From: a virus
DNA: 26,106 nt
Direction: 5' to 3' (one strand)
Virus record (IMG/VR): IMGVR_UViG_3300028383_000177
Coordinates: 1 to 26,106 of that record
Position 1 is the first letter of the stretch; every line of letters starts with the position of its first letter. The notes beneath the pieces were generated by a model. That model was not told the DNA's origin. It made no database searches and saw only the letters and a program-made list of their open reading frames with translations. This document shows positions 8,728 through 15,686 of this stretch, one piece after another. Position numbers and translations under genes: made by a program.

Positions 8728-9762
8728 TCAGAGATTCAAGAGTCTCTCGAAGAAGCCCTGTTCGTCTTCCGTTGTTTCTTCTTCTTCATTACCCGGAGCG
8801 TTCAACTCGGTTGCGGATGGAGCGTTTCCAATATCTACCTCAATCCGATACTCAACGACATTCGGATTGCCACTTACGAAAGTCGAAGAGGAATCAGATA
8901 CAGCACAGGGATTTGCTCTCGCTGTAATAGAATCGAACAGTATTGCTTGCTCTCCGTGAATATCGAGTTCAATCTCCGAGGCTACTGTTTCCAAACTTTT
9001 CGACGTTTGTTGGTCAGCGATACGACCCTCAACATTAACAGACTCTTTTACACCTGATTCAATCGCGGCGATATTGACAGCGTCTTTCTTTTCTTGTTGG
9101 TGTATGAGGTCACTGATATTGAGGTTAATATCTCGCTCTCTTCGCATTTTTGTAACTTCTCCGAGTTCGATTAACGTAGAAGCGGTCTGTATGGTAGTAA
9201 ACTCTTTATCGAAATTTGTGACCTTATCTTTTTGTGAATCTACGTATCTCTTTCTGTTAGTAGTGTTTTGAACGCCGTCAGCAACTTGACCCGACAATGA
9301 CCAACTCCCACGAAATCCCTCTCCCGAAGTATATTCGTGAGTAACGTTGTCGAAGATAACACCGAAGGATTCCGATGTCGGTTCAAAAACTTCATCTCGT
9401 ATTTTATCATCAATTCTGTTGCCCTGACCCTGTTCAGGCATTACAAGCGACTCAAGAAGAAATGCGTATAATCGATATGCGTTCTCAGGTGTATAATCTA
9501 TATCGGAGTAGTTGGGGAGAAACTCTCGATTTCTTCTCAAGAAAGACCCCTGTATAGTACCACTTGCACGAATTGACTGTTGACCCGCTATGGGAGCAAG
9601 AAGTGTATCTTGCGAATCTTGAGTCGGTATATCTTGTGGTTGCGTGTCTGTTTCAGTGGTTACAGTGGATTCTTCTGAGAAATATAACGGCGTTGTCGGA
9701 CCAGTAAGCGAACCATCTTCAGCCGAAATTGGTCCGTCGATTAGGATTGGTGGGGTGGACAT
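8728..9762 (-). CDS. Tail protein of unknown function between chaperone and tape measure
   Basis: 344 residues. The N-terminus is proline- and threonine-rich (ISAEDGSLTGPTTPLYF). Residues 60-180 contain aromatic beta segments and a charged helical stretch (RKRYVDSQKDKVTNFDKEF). Residues 190-260 are helical. The C-terminus after residue 320 is a very acidic tail ending QGFFERLLNL. I do not recognise a family. In most siphoviruses the tape measure directly follows the chaperone, so an extra 1-kb gene here is unusual. Its ATG follows the stop of the frameshifted chaperone frame by one base (TAG-T-ATG), so it belongs to the tail operon. It may be a tail-tip or tape-measure-associated protein (inference). 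Confidence 0.55.
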   Translation of the reverse strand: MSTPPILIDGPISAEDGSLTGPTTPLYFSEESTVTTETDTQPQDIPTQDSQDTLLAPIAGQQSIRASGTIQGSFLRRNREFLPNYSDIDYTPENAYRLYAFLLESLVMPEQGQGNRIDDKIRDEVFEPTSESFGVIFDNVTHEYTSGEGFRGSWSLSGQVADGVQNTTNRKRYVDSQKDKVTNFDKEFTTIQTASTLIELGEVTKMRRERDINLNISDLIHQQEKKDAVNIAAIESGVKESVNVEGRIADQQTSKSLETVASEIELDIHGEQAILFDSITARANPCAVSDSSSTFVSGNPNVVEYRIEVDIGNAPSATELNAPGNEEEETTEDEQGFFERLLNL

Positions 9763-9763
9763 A

Positions 9764-9961
9764 CTACATATTACTCAGCACTTCGGATATAGCCTCTCCG
9801 ACTGCACCCTTGATTAAATCCTTGTGTTGCTCAACGGTGTCTTCTACGTACTCATTAAACGCGAGGACATCTTTGACCGGTATCGTATGGGGATTTAGAT
9901 TAGCCCAATACATCAACCGGCATTTCAATACTTGAAGTTCATCTCTTCTTTCAACGACGAG
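9764..9961 (-). CDS. Second frame of tail assembly chaperone (gpT-like, by -1 frameshift)
   Basis: This frame is open from just before the slippery heptamer to the stop at 9764-9766. Its last in-frame stop upstream lies only a few codons before the heptamer. Read by a -1 slip at 9961-9967 it adds 65 residues (LVVERRDELQVLKCRLMYWA and onward, ending AISEVLSNM) to the first 213 residues of the upstream gene, giving a 278-residue product. This matches the known gpG/gpGT arrangement of tail assembly chaperones, in which the minor fusion binds tape measure and tail tube. An internal ATG at 9913 could instead start a free 49-residue protein. No good Shine-Dalgarno precedes that ATG, so frameshifting is preferred. 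Confidence 0.65.
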   Translation of the reverse strand, partial: LVVERRDELQVLKCRLMYWANLNPHTIPVKDVLAFNEYVEDTVEQHKDLIKGAVGEAISEVLSNM

Positions 9962-10599
9962 TTTCCCATTTCAGTATCACCCGTCGTATTGATAGCGTCG
10001 ACACGCTCAAACAGCCACTCGCCTACCGGAATTGGATAGTCTCCGGCGACGGGACTCTCACGCCCAAACTCTTCACGAGAGGGCGCTCCGGGCGGCCAAT
10101 CTTCGATAGCTTCATTCAGAAGCTCAGTCTGATAGAATCCCTGACGGGGTGTTCCGTCGATGTCTTCGTTCTGTATATCGACGTCGAACGACTCTTCCAT
10201 CATATCGTCAGAGACTCGCTGAAGTTGACCGAAGGTAAGTTCTCGAACCGTAATGACACACGAATCTTCGTCGGCATATCGCTCGTCTATCTCCGCCTGA
10301 TAGTCGTCTGTTTCACGTCGTAGCTCATTCGGGTCAAGTTCGTTATTCCACAGCACAACCGTCTCTTTGAACTTATTTTGTTCTCCCGAGAGTTCTGTCT
10401 TTTCGGCTTCAAGGCTTTCCCATCGGGACTCGAACTCTTCCCATCGGTCAAGGTCTTCAATATCTTCAGCGTCAGAGTCAGAGAAGGTAGACTCAAGTTG
10501 CCGTTTGACTTCTTCTTGTTCAGATTCGATTTGAGAAAGTCGTTCTCGGAGTTCTTCAATTCGGTCGACGAGGTCAAGACGGCGAGTGCTAAGTGCCAT
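9925..10599 (-). CDS. Tail assembly chaperone, zero-frame product (gpG-like)
   Basis: 224 residues, very acidic. Residues 1-90 form a long charged coiled coil (LVDRIEELRERLSQIESEQE, WESLEAEKTELSGEQNKFKE). Residues 105-224 form a compact domain (VITVRELTFGQLQRVSDDMM, LLNEAIEDWPPGAP) resembling phage proteins placed between tail tube and tape measure, where 'reltfgq' is typical. It probably coats the hydrophobic tape measure during tail assembly. It follows the tail tube gene by 38 bases, and its 3' end contains the frameshift site for the longer product. Identification rests on gene order, size and the frameshift signal. The long N-terminal coiled coil is unusual for the family. Confidence 0.7.
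   Translation of the reverse strand: MALSTRRLDLVDRIEELRERLSQIESEQEEVKRQLESTFSDSDAEDIEDLDRWEEFESRWESLEAEKTELSGEQNKFKETVVLWNNELDPNELRRETDDYQAEIDERYADEDSCVITVRELTFGQLQRVSDDMMEESFDVDIQNEDIDGTPRQGFYQTELLNEAIEDWPPGAPSREEFGRESPVAGDYPIPVGEWLFERVDAINTTGDTEMGNSSLKEEMNFKY
9961..9967 (-). promoter_or_regulatory. -1 ribosomal frameshift slippery site G GGA AAC
   Basis: On the minus strand the zero-frame codons are ATG GGA AAC TCG, so the heptamer is in the exact X XXY YYZ register for simultaneous -1 slippage. It is 34 bases before the zero-frame stop (9925-9927). The -1 frame has a TGA immediately upstream and is open downstream. No strong downstream hairpin is visible; only weak TTGAA/TTCAA pairings are possible. 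Many phage G/GT sites also lack a strong stimulator. Confidence 0.7.
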
Positions 10600-10618
10600 A
10601 TTGAACGATAAGACGGTG

Positions 10619-10635
10619 ACTCTATTAAAAAGAGT
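10619..10635 (-). terminator. Stem-loop with T-run after tail tube gene
   Basis: On the minus strand ACTCT-TTTTAAT-AGAGT forms a 5-bp hairpin three bases after the tail tube stop, with a T-run in the loop. It may be a partial terminator or RNA-processing site that raises tail tube expression relative to the downstream chaperone. The hairpin is weak. Confidence 0.35.
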
Positions 10636-10637
10636 GG

Positions 10638-11675
10638 TTATGGCGGTGTTTCTTCGTCGCTTTCGACCGTGACATCTATAGACCGAACAATACGGTCGAT
10701 GTCTTCTTCAAGAGCCGCTGTGGGGTCGCCAACATTACTACGACTGTAGGAATCAGGAAAAGCACCCGTCATACCAACAGTCATAGCGTTCGTCTTAGCA
10801 GACGTCGCGTCGAACGTAAGTTCCCCTTCAAGGTCATTAGCGTCAGACATTGAGTCCGGGATACTCGTTGCGGAAGCCGAACCATACGCTGAAACTTGTT
10901 CATCAGCCGTACTATTCGAGTCGATAAGCTTCGTGTATGAAAGGTCAGGCTCAAACTGAAGGAACGACGGGGTCGCAACAATCCGCGTTCCGAGTTCACG
11001 CTCTCCCTCAGCGTTAGACTCGAATGAAATCGAAGCGTCCTGAACAAGCGCTTCAGCGTCAACCGTGCCACTACCCGTAATATCGAGACTTAGAAGCGAG
11101 TTCCCGAAGTGGAGAGGGCGGTACTCACGGTTGGGTTGCTGTCCAATCTGACCAATCGGACTCGCTGAAGCGTCTTCGTAGTATTCTTCGTTAGCGTATG
11201 TTGCATCAAGGCTCACAGTGACCGTGTCTTCGACACTTACATCGACGTCAACGGAAGAAGCGAACACTCCCGTGTAGACAGTCTGTTCGACCGAGCCATC
11301 TTTGTAGTGCGTCTCTTCGACGACGTGAGCCGTTCGTGGCGGATTCCCGTTTGATAGGTTGTATGTGTGAGTGTAAGGTTCCTCTGAGCCTTCTGTGGTC
11401 GGTTGTCCGAAGATGAACTGAAGCCACCACGTATTAGCGAGAGTCCACTCAGCACCGAGAGAGCCATCGAAGGCTCCTTCGAGAACCGTGTCAGCCTCTC
11501 GGGAGAACGGTTGGAACATACGTTCCGCGTTGTTTGAACGGTCGATAGCGTCAGCGGTAACATTAGCACCGAAGGTTTTGAAGTCGGTGTCTGTCGGACC
11601 ATCCGGACTTTGATTGTATGAGCCGTCGTCTTCCCATACGTAAGCCCAAATAGTATCCGCGCCGGTTACTGTCAT
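10638..11675 (-). CDS. Major tail tube protein
   Basis: 345 residues, beta-rich and lacking Cys. The start (MTVTGADTIWAYVWEDDGSY), the FQPFSREADTVLEGAFDGSL segment, TWWLQFIFG and the long beta part (SSVDVDVSVEDTVTVSLDAT) are typical of tail tube subunits, with an extra C-terminal immunoglobulin-like part ending in an acidic tail (VTVESDEETPP). It polymerises into hexameric rings to form the tube. Gene order supports this: neck and tail terminator genes come before, chaperone and tape measure after. Its stop is three bases from a small hairpin, consistent with high expression. Confidence 0.75.
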   Translation of the reverse strand: MTVTGADTIWAYVWEDDGSYNQSPDGPTDTDFKTFGANVTADAIDRSNNAERMFQPFSREADTVLEGAFDGSLGAEWTLANTWWLQFIFGQPTTEGSEEPYTHTYNLSNGNPPRTAHVVEETHYKDGSVEQTVYTGVFASSVDVDVSVEDTVTVSLDATYANEEYYEDASASPIGQIGQQPNREYRPLHFGNSLLSLDITGSGTVDAEALVQDASISFESNAEGERELGTRIVATPSFLQFEPDLSYTKLIDSNSTADEQVSAYGSASATSIPDSMSDANDLEGELTFDATSAKTNAMTVGMTGAFPDSYSRSNVGDPTAALEEDIDRIVRSIDVTVESDEETPP

Positions 11676-11912
11676 TTATGAATCACTCTGAGTAGTTTCG
11701 CTTTCACCGTCTGTCGTCGACGAAGAACTGTCATTCTCGGGATTAGCCTTCCGAGTAAGAACAGCCTTCTTATCTTCATACCACGATTCGACTTCATTGG
11801 GTCGATTGGGAACATAGAGTCCCGTATGTCGTCGAATCTCGCTTCGTAACGACTGTAATTCAAGAATGGTTAGCCCATCCTTGACCGTTTCATACAGTTC
11901 GGTTTGGTTCAT
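11676..11912 (-). CDS. Small neck/tail-region protein
   Basis: 78 residues. The first 50 residues form two short helices (ETVKDGLTILELQSLRSEIR) with a conserved-looking HTGLYVPNRPNEVESWYEDK; the rest is a disordered Ser/Thr/Asp-rich tail. It ends immediately before the tail tube start, with no gap, so it is co-translated with it. The helical part resembles small SAP/HeH-like modules of virion proteins, but I cannot name a family. Role unknown; a tail completion or tube-initiation protein would fit the position. Confidence 0.5.
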   Translation of the reverse strand: MNQTELYETVKDGLTILELQSLRSEIRRHTGLYVPNRPNEVESWYEDKKAVLTRKANPENDSSSSTTDGESETTQSDS

Positions 11913-11985
11913 ACGGGACTCACGCTCTGTGTAGTATTTCTCTTTGCCTCAGTATGAACGTTTTGGATATTCACCCCTACTATTT

Positions 11986-12486
11986 CTACGAAGGACCAGA
12001 GATGGAGTCTTCCTGAATAATCGAAGCGAACTTGATAAGCCGGAAACTCCACATACCACCCCATATACCGGCCTCATAATCACTCGTTTGGTCGTCAAAC
12101 GATTCCTGATACAGAATATCGAATCCACCAATACCGTGGCGATGCCGACGAGTGATTCGTTGAACTTCACCCGCCAATCCATCATACGTACCGACATCCG
12201 GGTCTTCTCCCGTAAGACGACCACGACCACGAGCCGTTCGCAAATCAACGTCAATAAGAACCTCAATACGCTCTTCGTTGTAACCGACACCCGCCGGTTC
12301 AACAATTGGAATCCCACCATCTCGTACAATGAGCATATCACCCTGAGCTAAATCAAATGCTCTCGGTTCTATCTGAGACTCAACAAACATAGTCGGTTGA
12401 GGAACGGGAGCCTCTCTTTGATACTCCGGAGGATTTTCTGTCCACTCTTCTTGAAGTGTGTCTCGGAACTCGTTGATAATACCCAT
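11986..12486 (-). CDS. Tail terminator / tail completion protein (predicted)
   Basis: 166 residues. It starts MGIINEFRDTLQEEWTENPP, then a beta domain (MLIVRDGGIPIVEPAGVGYN, EERIEVLIDVDLRTARG) ending with DILYQESFDDQ and MWSFRLIKFAS. This alpha-beta layout with a central IEVLIDVDLRT strand pattern and length fits gpU-like tail terminators, which cap the tube and join it to the head. Its ATG shares one base with the stop of the neck gene upstream (TAATG). It lies just before the tail tube, the normal place for this function. The fold is inferred without a search. Confidence 0.55.
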   Translation of the reverse strand: MGIINEFRDTLQEEWTENPPEYQREAPVPQPTMFVESQIEPRAFDLAQGDMLIVRDGGIPIVEPAGVGYNEERIEVLIDVDLRTARGRGRLTGEDPDVGTYDGLAGEVQRITRRHRHGIGGFDILYQESFDDQTSDYEAGIWGGMWSFRLIKFASIIQEDSISGPS

Positions 12487-12848
12487 TATCTCTCTACTTC
12501 TCTCTTAATCTTAATAGCGGACTTCATAGCATATCTCTGTCGGGGAATAATTTCTTGACAGTCCTCAAGTGTCTCATAGAATTGGTCCCGAGTCCATCCT
12601 AATCCTTTAGCGTCATCATATGTATGGAATATTGTCCCTCCCATCTCATATTGACGTGCTGTAGGATGTTCTACTCTCCACTCATAGGAACGATTGTCTT
12701 CTGACTCTTCTACCTCAGTAGTATATCGACGTAGCTCTTCACCATTACCTCGTAGCTCTTTCATAGCCTGTTCTCTCCACTGTTGTGCTATCTTTTCAGA
12801 AGACGAATCTCCTATCTCTTCTAATGCGTCTATGAGTTCTTGAACCAC
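12486..12848 (-). CDS. HK97 gp10-like neck / head closure protein (predicted)
   Basis: 120 residues beginning with GTG at 12848; no ATG lies near in frame. The pattern is an N-terminal helix (LIDALEEIGDSSSEKIAQQW), a beta hairpin (YEWRVEHPTARQYEMGGTIF) and a C-terminal helix (PRQRYAMKSAIKIKREVER). The VEHPTARQYEMGG phrase matches the 'hP.A.y.efGt' signature of gp10-like tail-completion proteins that join head to tail. It is the first gene of the tail transcription unit and lies just downstream of an AT-rich divergent promoter. The short distance to a TATA-like box suggests a nearly leaderless transcript. Confidence 0.6.
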   Translation of the reverse strand: MVQELIDALEEIGDSSSEKIAQQWREQAMKELRGNGEELRRYTTEVEESEDNRSYEWRVEHPTARQYEMGGTIFHTYDDAKGLGWTRDQFYETLEDCQEIIPRQRYAMKSAIKIKREVER

Positions 12849-12989
12849 AGTAGTCTATACTACTATTATAGATTAGTCTCTTTGGGTCGTTAGTAGAATA
12901 ACGGAACACTTATGCTCTATACCTTCTTTAATATATAATATAGTAATAGTATAGTAGTCTTTTAGTATATCTATTATAGAAGAGAGAGT
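12849..12989. promoter_or_regulatory. AT-rich divergent promoter region
   Basis: 141 bases of mostly A/T between divergent starts at 12848 (minus) and 12990 (plus). For the plus gene, tttagtatat at 12961-12970 is about 26 bases before the GTG, which predicts a leaderless mRNA. For the minus gene, the complement of 12865-12873 (CTATAATAG) is a candidate TATA box about 20 bases before its GTG. A further tttaatatataata at 12927-12940 may serve either direction. TAGTA/CTATA words recur as imperfect inverted copies across the region. Confidence 0.5.
12889..12900 (+). repeat. Direct repeat GTTAGTAGAATA, left copy
   Basis: Exact 12-base match to 13412-13423 in the same orientation. The two copies bracket the only plus-strand gene of the structural module. 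Confidence 0.5.
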
Positions 12990-13274
12990 GTGAGAGAGAA
13001 AAAACCAAAGAGTCTCGAAGAACTCGATGAAGAGCGAACTGTCTACATTAGACTTTCTCGGGGAGGGAGTTCTTCTGAGAAAGCGGTACATCTAACTCCG
13101 GATTGCCGATACTGTCCTGAGAATTACAGAGAGCAAGAGGTACGACGACTTCCGAGAGTCAAAGGATTGTGCAAATGCTGTACGGGTGAGATTCACCGGC
13201 CATCGAATAACAAGAGTCTGTATGACCGGCTGTGTGAGGCGAGTCCTGAAGACCTAATTGCGAAATCCCGGTAG
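12990..13274 (+). CDS. Plus-strand zinc-binding small protein (moron-like)
   Basis: 94 residues starting GTG at 12990; no nearby in-frame ATG exists. After a charged N-terminus comes TVYIRLSRGGSSSEKAVHLT, then PDCRYCPENYRE and KGLCKCCTGE. The H-x4-C-x2-C plus C-x-C-C arrangement predicts a single zinc site, like small His/Cys proteins (pattern V-H-x-T-x-x-C ... L-C-x-x-C) that are widespread in haloarchaea. The C-terminal part (HRPSNNKSLYDRLCEASPED) is helical. It is transcribed opposite to all its neighbours, has its own promoter and is followed by structured terminator-like sequence, as expected for a moron expressed apart from the virion genes. Function unknown; nucleic-acid or protein binding is possible. 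Confidence 0.7.
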   Translation: MREKKPKSLEELDEERTVYIRLSRGGSSSEKAVHLTPDCRYCPENYREQEVRRLPRVKGLCKCCTGEIHRPSNNKSLYDRLCEASPEDLIAKSR

Positions 13275-13319
13275 TGCCGACAAGCGCATTTCGATTCTAA
13301 GACGTCTCACAGTCCACGA

Positions 13320-13376
13320 GAGCGATTTTTGCTTGTGGGTGAGTGTGTTCGGACCTAATCCGAAACAAAATCGCTC
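13320..13376. terminator. Nested inverted repeats between convergent genes (bidirectional terminator candidate)
   Basis: GAGCGATTTT at 13320-13329 pairs perfectly with AAAATCGCTC at 13367-13376. Nested inside, TTCGGA at 13348-13353 pairs with TCCGAA at 13359-13364 around a five-base loop. A T-run follows the first arm and an A-run precedes the last arm, so either strand offers U-rich RNA. The element lies between the end of the plus-strand gene and the end of the connector gene, where convergent transcripts meet. A further AGCCTC/GAGGCT pair is at 13381-13386/13406-13411. Confidence 0.5.
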
Positions 13377-13411
13377 AGTAAGCCTCTCAGAGCGTTTGAG
13401 GTTTTGAGGCT

Positions 13412-13423
13412 GTTAGTAGAATA
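13412..13423 (+). repeat. Direct repeat GTTAGTAGAATA, right copy
   Basis: Second copy of the 12-base repeat, 523 bases from the first. The pair may mark the ends of an inserted cassette or be shared regulatory sequence. Confidence 0.5.
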
Positions 13424-13430
13424 GTACCCC

Positions 13431-14156
13431 TCAGGTATTCACGCCGATAGACTTGATTTCCTTGTACTTATCGAGCCGCTTCATCGCCTGTTCCTGATAG
13501 GCTTCAGCGGTCTGTAGTTCTTCAGGCGACCCTTCAGACCCCGGAGTGCTCACTCGGTACTGTTGTGAACGAAGTAAATCAGCCGCGACGAGCTTTGCAC
13601 AAGCGTTCCGAATCGACGCCGGAACTTTGTCTTTCCCATATCTGTACGTAACCCTCAGATACTTGTATCGGTCGAAGAAGTATCCCGCCTTGTAGATGTA
13701 GAGTTTCCCCGTCGTATTATCCAACCAATAATCCCCCTCGTTTCGACCCTCAGTTTCATCCGGGTCCTGTAGCCAATCCGTATAGCCTTCTGACCCCTGA
13801 CCGATACTCCCCTCAAAGATTTCGAGTTTGTCTCCTTTATCGCCATCAAGGTCTCGGACGTTTCGGTTCATTAGTTGGAAGGGAGTTCCGGCGTTGAAGT
13901 AGTAGGTCATATCGAGATTCTTGAGTTCGTTTTCAATACGTTTTGCTCTCCACGCTCCGCCTGTGTATTGCTCGATATATTCGGTTTGCTCTTCGATTAG
14001 CATTATCACCTCTCCTTCTGTAGGGTTAGTATCAGGACCGAATCCATCTGAGAAGACGGGGTCGCCATTCGGCCCTGAATACTTATCGAAGAAAACAGCG
14101 ACGTCGTCGGGTGTGCAATACAGTTCGTCTTCGGTACTTCCGGGTACAGCACTCAT
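13431..14156 (-). CDS. Head-tail connector / adaptor protein (predicted)
   Basis: 241 residues. The N-terminus (YCTPDDVAVFFDKY), then EVIMLIEEQTEYIEQYTGGA, and late RYGKDKVPASIRNACAKLVA-ADLL match the layout of gp6/gp15-type adaptors ('t..dv..fl', 'i..aid.Y.g', 'vP..ir.A...laa.'). Residues about 85-165 are an inserted aspartate- and glycine-rich beta part (YFNAGTPFQLMNRNVRDLDG, DYWLDNTTGKLYIYKAGYFF). It would form the ring under the portal. It is the last minus-strand gene before the structured intergenic element. The assignment is from this pattern and from gene order. Confidence 0.65.
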   Translation of the reverse strand: MSAVPGSTEDELYCTPDDVAVFFDKYSGPNGDPVFSDGFGPDTNPTEGEVIMLIEEQTEYIEQYTGGAWRAKRIENELKNLDMTYYFNAGTPFQLMNRNVRDLDGDKGDKLEIFEGSIGQGSEGYTDWLQDPDETEGRNEGDYWLDNTTGKLYIYKAGYFFDRYKYLRVTYRYGKDKVPASIRNACAKLVAADLLRSQQYRVSTPGSEGSPEELQTAEAYQEQAMKRLDKYKEIKSIGVNT

Positions 14157-14167
14157 AGTATCCCTAC

Positions 14168-14497
14168 TTATGAGTTATCGTTCTCTCGTATAGAATCTTC
14201 CCCGTTAGGATTCTGTGTCTGTCGAACGTTGATAAAATCAGAGGGTTCGTGTCCATTATCGGTGAGAAGCTCTTCGACGGCTTCTGTCTCGATTTCATCG
14301 TTTGTCCGAGCGATTGCTCTGACGACGACGGTGTTCGCCTTAATCATCTTCATCAGTTGACCGTGGACGATACCACGTTTCGACCGTAGTTCGATGAATA
14401 AGTAAATCAGCGTAGGAATCCACCCCAAAGAGGGGTTTTCCATTATTTGTTCTACCCCCCAAATAATTGCGTCTATAGTTTGGAGGGTAAGCGTCAT
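14168..14497 (-). CDS. Small predicted membrane protein
   Basis: 109 residues. After an amphipathic N-terminal helix (LTLQTIDAIIWGVEQIM) there is a hydrophobic segment, LGWIPTLIYLFIEL, at about residues 24-37, then RSKRG and a charged helix and acidic tail. This is one short possible transmembrane helix with positive charges directly after it. Such one-helix proteins include holin-like proteins, but the gene lies between the head decoration-type gene and the connector, so a minor virion protein is equally possible. Its stop is 11 bases before the connector start and its ATG overlaps the preceding stop (TAATG). Confidence 0.5.
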   Translation of the reverse strand: MTLTLQTIDAIIWGVEQIMENPSLGWIPTLIYLFIELRSKRGIVHGQLMKMIKANTVVVRAIARTNDEIETEAVEELLTDNGHEPSDFINVRQTQNPNGEDSIRENDNS

Positions 14498-14919
14498 TAA
14501 GCGGTGTTCGGAGTTTGGAATCTATGAGCGGCTTCTCCGGAACCACTGACGTAGACGTATGCTTCGACAGTAAAACCGCCACTATGAGCCGTACAGTTCG
14601 CTCTGAGGTTATCGATGGGGAAACTGTTTGAGCCAGTGTAGGAAGCGTACACTCCCGTGTTCTCTTCTGACTCTACGAAGTCTCCTTCTGTAATGGAGAG
14701 AACGTCGTCTACAGCCGGTGCGCCACGGTCTACGGGGGCGAAGTCCTCTTCGCTTTCTGAAGCCTCTACACGGACTGTGAGCGTGTCTGTGGACGGGTCG
14801 AATCCATCGAAGGCTCTGACGTATAGACCGAACTTGTCGTGTCCTTTTGTGGCTTGAATTACGCCGGGTCCTGTTGCTGAGACGCCGTCAAGACTCTTCC
14901 ACTTGAGTGGCTTTGCCAT
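14497..14919 (-). CDS. Predicted head decoration / minor capsid protein
   Basis: 140 residues, beta-rich and acidic, starting MAKPLKWKSLDGVSATGPGV. Alternating segments (GLYVRAFDG, DTLTVRVEASE, FTVEAYVYVSGSG) indicate a small beta-sandwich. The opening 'K.l..v.atG.G......' and the 'lyvra.gf....t.vv' pattern resemble proteins that dock on capsid surfaces. It lies two small genes downstream of the major capsid gene. I cannot name the family; a virion role is inferred from composition and position. Confidence 0.5.
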   Translation of the reverse strand: MAKPLKWKSLDGVSATGPGVIQATKGHDKFGLYVRAFDGFDPSTDTLTVRVEASESEEDFAPVDRGAPAVDDVLSITEGDFVESEENTGVYASYTGSNSFPIDNLRANCTAHSGGFTVEAYVYVSGSGEAAHRFQTPNTA

Positions 14920-14940
14920 AATCGTGAATAGTAGGGGTGT

Positions 14941-15240
14941 TTACTTACCCTTACCGACGAACCGAACCGAAACGCTCGCACCGGACCCGACTTCGTCAAG
15001 TGCTCCCGCGCCGTCTCCACTTTCGAGAAGTCGGAGTTTCTCGCTCGTTTCGTCGTACTGTGCTACTTGATTCGTTCCATCCCGGACGTATGCCGTCACC
15101 GATTGGAACCGGTTAAGGCCGACGTCATTGGGGCTAACATCTTCTCCACCGGAGGTATACGAGGTAATATCAATTACCGCGTACCGGGCTTTCACTGCAC
15201 CCATAAACTCCGTGTCTTCGATTGTAAGGTCGTATGCCAT
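14941..15240 (-). CDS. Small head-region structural protein
   Basis: 99 residues starting at ATG 15240 with GGTGA upstream (CACGGTGAACACAAATG). The pattern is beta-rich: YAVIDITSYTSGGEDVSPND, then FQSVTAYVRDGTNQ, KLRLLESGDGAG and SVSVRFVGKGK. 'ITSYTxGGEdvtp.dlGL..' is a phrase commonly seen in small head proteins of haloarchaeal and bacterial tailed viruses. The position near the capsid gene suggests a capsid-stabilising or decoration protein. No Cys and no catalytic motif are visible. Confidence 0.55.
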   Translation of the reverse strand: MAYDLTIEDTEFMGAVKARYAVIDITSYTSGGEDVSPNDVGLNRFQSVTAYVRDGTNQVAQYDETSEKLRLLESGDGAGALDEVGSGASVSVRFVGKGK

Positions 15241-15273
15241 TTGTGTTCACCGTGTGTTCTGTTTTCTGACCGC

Positions 15274-15660
15274 TTATCTGTTTTCCATCTGCTGTTGGAG
15301 GTCTTTAACGACAGGCTCCAACTCTTCGTTGAGTTCTTCTTGTGTCGGGTGTGCCGTGTCAGGCTCTACACCGAGAGCTTTGGCGATTCGCTTCTTTTCG
15401 TGATACCCGATTTCTGTGAGGACGTCGGATACCGAGCTAATAGGACCCGTAACACGACGAGCGATTTCGCCGGTTGAGGTCCACTCGATGTCGTAGACGC
15501 TGTCGTTTCTCTCGAAGTGTTCAACGTCTTCCATCGAAGTGATAGCGACGGGCGTCGGACTCCCACCCATAGGGTTTGTGAGTCGGTATCGCTCACCCGA
15601 AGGGGCACGAACATTCACCGAGTTCATTGGACCGGTGTATTTCACTTCAGCGTATTTCAT
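15274..15660 (-). CDS. Small head-associated protein with C-terminal helical domain
   Basis: 128 residues. Residues 1-65 form a small beta domain (KYAEVKYTGPMNSVNVRAPS, PVAITSMEDVEHFERND) of the type found in short genes after the capsid gene, where the phrase resembles 'v.yTG......v...f..g.pv.v....ae.f..n'. Residues 75-128 are helical and begin SVSDVLTEIGYHEKKRIAKA, a possible HeH/SAP-like fold, followed by an acidic helix. It is first after the capsid gene and follows a stem-loop. Role unknown, probably head assembly or completion. Confidence 0.5.
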   Translation of the reverse strand: MKYAEVKYTGPMNSVNVRAPSGERYRLTNPMGGSPTPVAITSMEDVEHFERNDSVYDIEWTSTGEIARRVTGPISSVSDVLTEIGYHEKKRIAKALGVEPDTAHPTQEELNEELEPVVKDLQQQMENR

Positions 15661-15686
15661 AGGTGGTATGTCCTTAATATGAAGAG

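Noticed and set aside
9900-9923. ATG at 9923 as start of a gene after the chaperone
   Set aside because: It encodes only seven residues before a stop (MPVDVLG).
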